Shown: one piece after another, positions 55,501 to 64,000 of the stretch
Layout: every line of letters begins with the position of its first letter
Position numbering within the stretch: position 1 is the first letter of the stretch
Source of the DNA: Avena insularis
Taxonomy: Eukaryota > Streptophyta > Magnoliopsida > Poales > Poaceae
DNA length: 64,000 nucleotides
Assembly: GCA_023614405.1 (NCBI GenBank)
Contig: CM042684.1
Span: 534,672,682-534,736,681 of the forward strand
Direction of reading: 5' to 3'
Notes under the pieces: generated by a model
Database searches by the model: none
Seen by the model: the letters and a program-made list of their open reading frames with translations, nothing else
What the model was told of the DNA's origin: nothing
Position numbers and translations under genes: made by a program

Positions 55501-55667
55501 CCCCTGCCGGCGCTGTCGCCGTGGTAGTAGTGACACCTACAGCCCCCGCCGCCGGCAGACGACCTCCTCGAGAGCCTCGCAGGCTGGGACAAGGAGGCAG
55601 AGTTGGGGAAGGGGGACCTGGCCGGCGACAGCGAGGCGGCGGCGGGGCAGCGCAGCGCGAGCGCCAT
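49577..55667 (-). CDS. CLPR1: Chloroplast Clp protease subunit ClpR1 (9 exons)
   Basis: Exons on the minus strand: 55667-55451, 51686-51571, 51472-51263, 51159-51055, 50909-50847, 50326-50215, 50111-50050, 49946-49764, 49678-49577. All junctions have GT/AG and the phases join, giving 1170 nt and 389 residues, close to Arabidopsis ClpR1. A Ser/Ala/Arg-rich transit peptide (about 1-45) precedes YDRVPKQFREENLKDG. A Met/Gly-rich insert (SMGMGMPSMSMGRAGRGYRR) comes before the Clp fold (PDLPSLLLDSRIIFLGMP). The nucleophile region reads AYGQAAMLLSLG, where active ClpP has GQAASMG, so the catalytic Ser is absent. That is the defining trait of ClpR subunits, which build the ClpP1/ClpR1-4 ring in the stroma. 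The exon 9 acceptor is weak but is the only one keeping frame. Confidence 0.95.
52116..52395 (-). mobile_element. 5'-truncated LINE tail in CLPR1 intron 1
   Basis: The minus strand encodes CWGIWRERNARIFRGKIAP, a zf-RVT-type LINE C-terminus, and the plus-strand T run at 52116-52120 is its poly(A). It is flanked by a perfect 16-bp direct repeat, GCTACTATAGACCATT (52100-52115 and 52396-52411). The target lies within a duplicated intron unit, so the insertion followed that duplication. Confidence 0.85.
53576..53635 (-). pseudogene. Decoy copy of the CLPR1 exon-1 end (older unit)
   Basis: The minus strand reads like the last 60 bases of exon 1, but CAG (Gln) has become TAG. It ends in GATGGCT followed by GTGAGT at 53574-53569, a strong splice donor that matches the consensus better than the true donor (GTGAGA). 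Confidence 0.8.
54553..54612 (-). pseudogene. Decoy copy of the CLPR1 exon-1 end (younger unit)
   Basis: The minus strand keeps an open frame VPKQF-HDENLKDG, but the donor is altered to GTGATC and two extra bases lie next to it, so use as an exon is unlikely. Confidence 0.75.
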
Positions 55668-56065
55668 CGGAGACGGGACGGCCTGGCTCCTTACTCGCTC
55701 GCTGGCTGGTTGCTTCACCGATGTGGGATGGTTCGGATAACTGGGGTGGGTTCTTTTTTTTTTCTGTCCAAAACTGTTTAACTGGAGCGGGTAACTTGGG
55801 CCTATTTTGGTCTTGCGTCTGCCCGAGATATGGATCGCCCCGAAAAGGCCGAAACTCTCGAGGGCAATCGAAAGGCCTAGCCCGCGGGGAAAGGAGAATA
55901 TATGTACGAGGAGTAAAATACAACACGAGTCCTATTATTATTGAGGTGTCAAGTTAGTCCCACTTGGTTGTTTATAAACGCATATCCTTTGTCTTAAATG
56001 TTCCGTAAGTATGTCACTGGCGGTGCTATGTTCGCCCGAGAAGTTCTGACCAGCCGTTGACCGTT
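55668..56065. other. CLPR1 upstream region
   Basis: No TATA box close to the start and a GC-rich leader, as in many housekeeping chloroplast-protein genes. Nothing else is recognised before the hAT target site. Confidence 0.5.
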
Positions 56066-56073
56066 GTCACATC

Positions 56074-57903
56074 CAGGGCCGGGCCGGGCCGGCAAAATCC
56101 AGGGCCCTGTGCAAAACTCTAAAATAGGACCCTATGTCTAACTATTCAACAATTATAATATATATGACAGAGTATCCTACATTGCAATTGAATATAAGAA
56201 TAAACATACCTATCATACTTCCAGTTGCATAATGTTTATTTGAACAACATCATTCTCTTAGTGTTCTTCGAAATAAAATCTTCAATAATATTCTCATAAT
56301 CAATCTTCTCTAACACTTCACTCTCAAGTGCTATTGTGGCCAAATCATCGAGTCTTTGTTGTGTCATCGTAGTACGCATATAGGACTTCAATAGCTTCAA
56401 TTTAGAAAAACTATTTTCTGCTGATGCAATAGTCACAGGAATGGTCAATAAAACTTTATATGCAATACTTGCATTGGGAAAACAACCATGCCTCTTTAAA
56501 ATATCCAGAACTTCAGCGGGTCCCATATTTTCTTTTGGAATAAAATCTTGAAGAAGCTTCAACTCAATATATAGTTCTTTGTCATCAATATCCGATTTTC
56601 TATCTTCATTGCCATCATTGTCAGGTTTTCTATCCATAAGGGTAGACTCAAGATGATCACAAGAAGACCTCAAACTATCATTATCCGATGACTACAATGT
56701 TTTAGAGGTAAACAAGAAACAAAAAAAATTCTGATAACCTTATATTGTTCAAATCTGCTTTTTAGTGAGGAAATTGCTTGATCAACAAGAGGTATAAAAA
56801 GTTGATTCGAAATGATTCCTCTGTAGACCGTGTGGCAATATTTGTGTCATCTGGGTTCTCATCAAATTGTTTCTTTCTTTTAATTTTCTCACTTTTCAGG
56901 AAATTTTGCACCAATATCCAACTCAAGTGCAATTCCTTTCGCCATCTCCAATGCTTGCAAGAAACCAGTTTCTCGGTACCGCTCGAAGAAAGAAATAAGC
57001 CCTTGTACTTTCTCAATAGAAACATCAATAAGCATATCTTTTGTTTGCAAACTTTTTCTTACTAAATTAAGAGTATACAATACCTCGTACCAAATGACTA
57101 TGGCCACTATAAATTCATAGTAAGTTTATTTGTTGCCAAACCTAAAGCCTGACTGCTTGTCATTGGATCCTTATCAATTTCGGATACCTGAAATGAAAGA
57201 TAGGAAATAAATGTTATAGTTAGATGAATCCAAAGACCAAAGGAACTACATCATTAGCAATATACAAAAATTGTGTACCTGAAGTAGAGCCTCTCCAATG
57301 TCTACACATTGGAATGTGATAGATTTAACACTTTCAACACGACTCTCCCAACGCGTAGCTGACACTGACTTGAGTGTCCATCCTGATATGTTATCTTTCA
57401 GAATATTCCATTTCTTAGTAGAATTAGCAAAAAATGTGTAGATGCGTTGGATGATCCCAAAGAAGTTTTTAGCTCTACCACGAGTCTTGGCCATATCACA
57501 AAGTGTTAAATTAAGGCTATGACAACCACAAGCAGAATAAAAAGCTCTAGGATTCACATCCAAAAGTTTCCTTTGTACCCCCTGATGTTTTCATTTCATA
57601 TTAGATCCATTGTCATAACCTTGTCCCCGCACATCATTTATGTCAAGGCTCCGCGTGAGGACTCCAGTCTCCTCATCTCCTGATCAATCGATCAGATGGA
57701 TCGATCATGCCGGTTGTAATAATGCTTTGCTAAGGCCCATATAGAGCCGGTCTTTTAATCCTCACGGGCCAAAATCTATCTAGACATCCGGTGAAATTTC
57801 CTTTTGCTCCATATATATACATAGGCCTATATAAAATTTGTGTGCCCCTAAAAAAATAGGCCTGTGCGGATGCACCCTTGGCACTCCTGCCAGCCCGGGG
57901 CTG
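56074..57903 (-). mobile_element. hAT DNA transposon with exact 8-bp target duplication
   Basis: The termini are CAGGGCCGGGCCGG on the left and (complement) CAGCCCCGGGCTGG on the right, imperfect inverted repeats. The flanks are identical octamers GTCACATC (56066-56073 and 57904-57911), the hAT signature. Inside, on the minus strand, lies a broken transposase. The 1830-bp length is short for an autonomous element, and the N-terminal half of the transposase is absent. Confidence 0.85.
56236..57650 (-). pseudogene. hAT transposase, zf-MYM1/DUF4371-like, broken
   Basis: Minus-strand fragments read in order: DVRGQGYDNGSNMK (near 57640, before a stop); 57563-57246 with FYSACGCHSLNLTLCDMAK and SATRWESRVESVKS; 57107-56762 with ISFFERYRETGFLQALEMAK in shifting frames; and 56673-56236, ending in the hAT dimerisation region (VTIASAENSFSKLKLLKSYM, then RLDDLATIALE). 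This matches the zinc-finger MYM-type-1-like transposases common in plants. At least two frameshifts and several stops make it non-functional. The N-terminal zinc finger is missing. Confidence 0.82.
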
Positions 57904-57911
57904 GTCACATC

Positions 57912-60900
57912 AGACTGGGTATTTGGCACCAAAGCTTTCACCCGGAACGGTTTTGAGAAAGTTGCAAAAGAATTGATAGAAACATAGCATACCATCATTA
58001 CACAAACATCAGACTTGATAGAAACAGCATACACAAACCAATAGTCTGGAACAATCATCACGTAGTGTATGAGTTACAACTGAACTTGAAGATGCACATC
58101 AATAGGTGCACTTAAACCTACAGCAAAAGGTTCCATGCATGTTGTTTAAACTTACGGCAAAAGGTTCCATGCATGAGGTTTAATCAGAGAACAAATGTGA
58201 AGGAGAAAAGCCACAAAATTAGAGGAGATGACTTTTGTGGGAGTTTGTACAAAGTATTGACACATGACACTCGTCAACCTGCCACGTGTGCAAGTCAAAA
58301 CTGATGCAGTGTCGGTAGGACTTAAGGTGATACACTTGACAAACATTTATGACTCAGATGTGCACTTTCATACAATTAGGACTAACTTGGTGCCCTACCA
58401 TAGTTTTAGGACTTGTGGTGCATTTTACTCTTGTACGAGACCTGGTCCACGGATTTGGAGGCGTGGAACAACTTTAGCAAACAACACGTGTCCAAAATGA
58501 GAAGAAAAAAAAGATTTGCAACCATTTTCTAGATCTAAATTGCCACGTGACAATCATGCGAGTTTGTCCATCAGTGGACTAGGTTCCATTGAATTATTTT
58601 TCCGCCGGTAAGACATGTCCCATTAAGGCAGATTCGACCATCTGGAGAGAGTCCTCCTAGAAAAATAACCCATCTTTTTGCTAGCCAAAGAAGAACGAAA
58701 ATGAATCTCTCTTCCCTCGCTACAAAAAATGCTTTGCTTAGGCGACTTCTTTTTTTTACAAAAATTCCATCGATTATTAATTATCATCAACAACAATATA
58801 AAGAATTATAAAAGTAATAAAAATTAGTAATAGGTCTATGGATCACGTAGCGACGACTAAAGGCACTAGCATGAGCCGAAGGCACGTCGTCGTCCTCGTC
58901 CCTCCATCACCGAAGTCGGTCAAAGCTTGTCATAGAAGTGCTTGTTGTAGTAGGCAGACAGGAAGTCGTCGTGCAACCATCGCCAATGACGAAAACCGTA
59001 GATTGGAAGTGACTGACATAAAACCACACCAACAATGAACATGAAACGACCAGGTCCCAGGAGATCCAACTCCACGCGCTCTCCGCCGGCTGAACGCACC
59101 GCCAAAGCAAGGATAGAGTGGAGAAGATTTTATTCTGACTTCAGATCTAGCTGCCCCACACCATCTCAAAGAAGACACTGAAAATGTCCTAAAAAGAATG
59201 AAAACCTCCCCGTCGGTGAGGACCGTGGTCCACTACACCTCTAAGACCCCAAGGACACTAGAGACGGAGCAGACCAATGGTGTTACTAGCGAGGATGACA
59301 GAACCCTAGATGTTTTTTTATCACCACCACGATCACTTGTCTGTGTCGCTCCCGTACCGGTTCACTTAAGCGACTTTCTTAGTAGAAGAGATAAAAAAAA
59401 GCTCCATTTATGATGCTGCCTTTATTTCCTTCTCTACATAAATTATGGGAGATCAAAAGCAGCTTTATGGATTTAGTGGATGATTTTGAAAATGGTACTC
59501 CAATCTCAAAAGAAGCCAACAATGTCACGGACATGAAGAAATTTAGACTTATCTCTCTTAGAAATTGTAGCATCATCAAAATTATTCCAAAAAGCCATGA
59601 CCAATAATAGACTTTTCCCTACTGCTAATAGGGCAACCCTCTAACAAAATCTAGAAAAATGCCTCTTATTCTTATAATTAACTATGAAAAAACCTACGAA
59701 GTATTTTAATTAGGATTTCTAACGTAAATACAATTCTCATCTATTTTTAATAAACATGAAACTCTGAGATCAAGATGCCCCGGTATGCAAACAAGAAAAT
59801 GTCCCCAATACCTGGATAGTCGGGTTCAATTCAAAATACTTGTATGTTCATTAATCAAGGTGCTAACATAGGCAAAATACCCAGGCAATACTTATACCTC
59901 ATCCTATAGTCCATTTTTGTAGCAATTTTTTTAAGAAAAAAATACAATTACAAATAAATAATTTGAAACAAAAAAAGAATTATATCACATTGTTGTACCC
60001 AATGTTCTGCTCTACTAAATCATATTTTGTTATTACTCTATTCTCCATAATAAACTTATTTTGTTGATTCAGTCTAACAATGTTTTTGTTGTTATTTTTG
60101 TCCTTCTCCCTCTATAGTAAACTCGCACACATCCTCCTTCGTTATTTGACATTGTCTAGTTCCAAAATAATGGTTACAATTTTTAGAAAGGTCGTCTACA
60201 TCAAATACATCAGTTTATGTTCTAGTTTTGGCATTGCACAACATGATGCAAGTTCGGTTGTTGGTTTTATGAACAATGTCGATCTATTATATTACTAGGT
60301 CCAGTACGAGTAAAAATAGTTTGTTAATTGCTTATAATAAACTTTGTTACTTCTTTATATAAATAGTTATTCTTCGGGCATATATCTTAACCACTTTACA
60401 ATCATACTTAGAAAAATTAACCATGCAATAAGGTAGATAAATACTACTAAGATACAATGTTTTTATCATATAATTAACATTTACAGTGGAAGATGAACTT
60501 GCCCTAAAATTTAATCACGTGTTACGATGAACTGGTGCCAAATGTCTTGTTTTCAAGATATTACCCTTAAAACAAATCTTTGCTTAAACCAAAATCTTTT
60601 ATATTAGAGGAAAAATAAAAATGACACATCTTCATAGAATAATTTAAGCTACTTTTTATGTGAATGAATAATTTGAACTACTTAGTGCAACCGTGGATAT
60701 TTGTATGTGTTCGCATGTATTTAGTTTGCTTAAATACAATGGAAGAGAGCTCTATAGCCAAATTAAGTTTTAGAAGGGCATCCTATTTTTGGTGAAAGTG
60801 CATAGAAGGGATAATTAAAAAAATTTAATATACAAAATATCGAGGGTTTATTACAACTACACCACTCGTTATCAGCAAAATTCGGACTGTGCCACTAGAA

Positions 60901-61149
60901 TGTGCAGAATTGGGTGCATGCCACTAACTTTGGTGTTCTCTAGTGCATGCCACTAACTTTGGTGTTCTTTAGCTAACTTGATGTTTGTTCGACTCTTTTA
61001 TTATATCTGGGGCCTCCCCCTTTTCTGTGTTGCCCCATCAGCAACGACAAAAAAATGGTCATGTAAATATATCCCCGAGCCTGCTCCGGACATGCCGATC
61101 CCATTCCAGTGATTTCAAAACCACACCATGTCAAACCCATTATGTTTAT
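57912..61149. other. No gene recognised
   Basis: AT-rich DNA with no coding frame I can defend. The stretch 58840-59300 is GC-richer and resembles transposon-derived sequence, but I could not assign it. A 29-bp direct repeat (GTGCATGCCACTAACTTTGG) starts at 60914 and 60943. Confidence 0.4.
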
Positions 61150-61430
61150 ATGCATAAGTCCTTGGTGATGAAGTAGCAACATAGTTGATTGCACTAACGG
61201 CAGAACGTCGCATGGTTGACGTCTGTGGGTGCACCGGAAAGGAATAATATGTTCTTCTCCTTGCCAAGCCCGATGCCGATGACCCGCACTTCCATATCGA
61301 AGGAGGAAGGCTTGTAGGCGAGGATCTTGGGTTGGAGCTATGAGGACTTCCATGTGCGAGCAACAGGGTCGAGGGCGATGAGCGCGGAGAAGCTAAGTTT
61401 GGTCTTGGCTAGGGCTGGATTTAGTGGTTA
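61150..61430 (-). pseudogene. Unrecognised gene fragment
   Basis: The minus strand reads LIALDPVARTWKSS, a stop, then FDMEVRVIGIGLGKEKNI and LFLSGAPTDVNHATFC. It has codon-like structure and host-gene composition but no domain I can name. It may be a fragment of a kelch- or F-box-associated gene; that is a guess from the style of the first motif only. Confidence 0.3.
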
Positions 61431-61634
61431 ACATTTTAATTTTGCAGTTTAAGATTCCGTGATTATCAAAAAAAAAAGAGGTGTAATACTAATTTGTCAT
61501 GTAGTGCATTTTGTCACGATTTGAAACCACATGAATAGTACACGTGAGAGTTTATGAATACGTTTCTTACCTGAATCCTACCGGATTTGCTTGCACTATC
61601 ATTTTCCAAGAGGTATGAATCAATGGAAATTATC

Positions 61635-61809
61635 TAAGCTGCATAGGAACTCATACTACAAATTCATGTCGATTACAATTGAACAGAGTCAAACGTCCAA
61701 CATATGATGATGATTAATGAAAAGCATAATAGTGTTATCGGCAGCTGAAACAATCCAAAGAAAAAAAGAGTGTATATATATATGATCATGTTTGAGATGA
61801 GCTTCGACT
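61635..61809 (-). other. 3' flank of F-box copy 2
   Basis: Aligns with 27712-27850 on the opposite strand, showing that the duplicated segment includes the 3' UTR. Confidence 0.65.
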
Positions 61810-63273
61810 TTATGAATTCTCTGTTTCCGCGGCCTTTTCAATCCAACGACATGGCGTGTATGGAAAGCATTCTGTGTACAAACTTTGACAATAATCTAGG
61901 GATGATTCGTCGCAATGATTGTAAAACGTTGGGTACATGCTACCTAAGCCTTCAACCTTGAAGCTATTCACATGGTAGGCAAATCCCGTCATATTTGACT
62001 CATTGTTCAAGAAGAGATCTCTTTGTACGGGTGGAATCCGAGTATTTGGATGTGAACATCTCTGGCTTGGGATGTTTCACCCACATCTCTGTTATCCTCA
62101 AAATAGTCGTTGTCCGAGATCCAATCAGATGCCTCTTCCACAACTTCTTCCTTGTCGACTTCTCCAAGACTAGAATAAAAGAGGTCATAATTAATGTCTT
62201 GTAAGATCCATGGTCCTTGAACTTGCTCACCAAACGATTTCACGGGCTTAAGGTCATAGTCATGCTTAAACATCCACTGCATCTGATCACATGATTCATT
62301 TAGGATAAAAACCCGAATGTGATCCTCGACATATGATGCAAAGTACACCCCCTTCTCTGACCTTCCTAGGAAAGGATCCCATCCAATGGCCCTGGGTGGC
62401 CTAATCACGCTATATACTTATCTTCCGACAAAGATATCCTGCAAATTGAAAATTGGCTTAAGAATTCATAGAATTGAGAATGTTTGCTATGACAAACATG
62501 AAGGCTCAGATATATAAAATAGTACTAATGTAAAAAAGCGTGTGTACTTACCTAATAACAAAATCAGTTTGGCAATGCACGTAAAGTGATCCTCGGCAGT
62601 AGACTGACAAGAGTGATTGTTTGTAGCGGGAATCTTCAAGCGGGCGGCGTGTCTCTCCGACGGTTCCAGCGGCATCACCTTGTCGAACAAACAACCTTTC
62701 TCCCAGCGACGTGTCCGTGACGAAAATACGTCCAACTTATAGAGAGATGGTGGCCATTGGGACGCCTCCTCAAAGGGGTGGTAGGCATCTCCCAAAGGAG
62801 ATGACAAATAAGGAATCCGAAACACGAGGTGATGCGATGACATCATGGGTTCGAAGGCCAGATACTCACAGTAGCGGACATGACAAACAGTCTCCGTTCT
62901 ATGGTAGCACGTTGGAAGAGCATCCCAACGTCGTGTGGCAGGGTTAACCACCAAGGCGTTATACTTACATGTGGCAGCAGCAGGCAGGAAGCTCAACCGT
63001 GGAGACGACACCGACTAAGAGGAGCCCATTACAGTGATCCTTGATGGAATAATTGTGGGTGTCTGGACGAGCCTTTTTGGCAGAAGGCAAGAAGTCGAGT
63101 TTGCCGGTGATGGCAGCAGCAGGGCGGCATGGCCGGGAGAAGAACTCGGGAAACGGGAGGTCCTGGAAGTGGAGGAAGATGCCGGTGAAGGGAAGCTCTT
63201 TGTGGAGGAGGCCCTCGGAGTCGATGATGGCTCGCCAGGCCTTGCAAACGCAGCGGGAGATGGCGATCCAGCG
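61810..63273 (-). pseudogene. F-box protein gene, copy 2 (5'-truncated, frameshifted)
   Basis: Closely similar to copy 1 at 26304-27711. Homology starts at 63273 inside the F-box (WIAISRCVCKAW) and the N-terminal 30 residues are missing. It shares with copy 1 the frameshift before YNALVVNPATRRW. Private lesions are two extra bases (TATATA for TATA) early in exon 2, giving SEDKYIA then a stop, and one lost base at about 62012 (HPYKEISS then stop), after which MNNESNMTGFAYH resumes. It retains about 173 bp missing from copy 1, encoding YHPFEEASQWPPSLYKLDVF and RRWEKGCLFD. The exon 1/exon 2 intron is conserved. Confidence 0.78.
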
Positions 63274-64000
63274 CTCGATTTCAGTCAGCTAGGTATCCCA
63301 AGAGAAATTAAACGGGTTTCTGGGCGCCAGATTCCCCTTCCGCCTTACATCTTCATGCTAGAAGCTCATTTCAATTTCTCCATCGAGGTGAATAATAACG
63401 ATAATAAGAGCTCCCAGAGCACAGACCCTCTTTCTTTTTTGAGAGTCCAGGCCCTCTCTTCTTGTACTATCACATTTCCTCTTTGAGTCTTTGTTCATAG
63501 TTTTGTTTTCAGTTCTTATTAATTGATAATATTTCACTGTGCCTTCTCATACTAGTATAAGTCTATAAATCCAACACTTCACCGACATGTATAGATGTCT
63601 ATAGCCTGAGCACGTTTGTGATGCATGAGAAAGTGGTGTGTGTGTGTGCGTGTCTCGATGCGTAGCTGTTTTTTCTACCAAAAAATACGCAAGTAATTTT
63701 CTTTTTAAAATCAGTAAAAGGAACATGATTTTATTTTATTTAGAGAAACCAACATGTAGATATGCTCGTCAAGCTTCTTTGATATACCAGTGGAGGTTTA
63801 GTTTTACTTCCGGCATACTCCTAGCGTTTGATTCTCTGAATTAATCTTGAAGCTGTACAACTGTTTTACAGCACTAGCTAGTATGCCCGCAAAAAGAAAC
63901 ACACGTGATTTCAGATGTGAAAACATGTAAATCATTCTATATATTATTTAGCGAAGCAAAATGAGGATATCGTGCAATCCATATGTATTAGTAAGGTGGA
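63274..64000. other. No gene recognised
   Basis: Starts at the breakpoint of F-box copy 2. A short GT repeat lies at about 63635-63648. AT-rich, with no coding frame I can defend. Confidence 0.45.

Noticed and set aside
1..64000. tRNA or rRNA genes
   Set aside because: I saw only tRNA-derived primer binding sites (12-13 bases) and no complete tRNA or rRNA structure by eye; a covariance-model search would be decisive.

Overview
This 64 kb window looks like plant nuclear DNA from a grass, most probably the wheat tribe (Triticeae: Triticum, Aegilops or a close relative). The reasons are the spliced plant genes, a chloroplast Clp subunit gene whose protein closely follows ClpR1, and a dense, nested set of mobile elements of the kinds that dominate Triticeae genomes: copia and gypsy LTR elements with initiator-Met-tRNA primer sites, a CACTA terminus, a Stowaway MITE, a Helitron, a hAT element and LINE tails. 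I could not run any database search, so family names rest on motifs and termini read by eye.

Genes. Three paralogues of an RTM2-like protein (alpha-crystallin/HSP20-like domain, Lys/Glu-rich middle, C-terminal membrane anchor) lie at 3245-4318 (+), 36995-37984 (-) and 48251-49192 (+). They share promoter and leader sequence, and each looks intact. The third converges tail-to-tail on a nine-exon CLPR1 gene (49577-55667, -), whose splice junctions and phases resolve completely to a 389-codon product. Two copies of one F-box gene lie far apart in opposite orientation (26304-27711, + and 61810-63273, -). Both are broken: they share one frameshift, and each has further private lesions. A possible first exon of an unrecognised gene sits at 1112-1555 (-).

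Mobile DNA, left to right: a PIF/Harbinger-like element carrying an AP2-domain pseudogene (1.9-2.8 kb); a decayed copia element (5.4-8.7 kb, -); a gypsy-type element with an intact ORF of unknown function (8.7-12.1 kb); a nearly complete copia element (12.1-19.5 kb); a folded-back gypsy LTR and a CACTA end (19.5-21.1 kb); a minus-strand LTR element (21.1 to about 26 kb); a copia gag interrupted by a solo LTR (28.0-30.6 kb); a second gypsy-like ORF with a minisatellite (30.6-32 kb); a gypsy LTR and copia debris (33-36 kb); a Helitron (38.4-41.5 kb); a LINE tail and Stowaway MITE (41.8-42.6 kb); head-to-head copia debris enclosing a tiny LTR element (42.8-47.9 kb); a LINE tail inside CLPR1 intron 1; and a hAT element with an exact 8-bp target duplication (56.1-57.9 kb).

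I found no clear new biological system. The observations most worth following are the tandemly duplicated exon-1/intron-1 unit of CLPR1 with decoy splice donors, the diverging RTM2-like cluster, and several elements whose exact termini and target duplications can be read directly.
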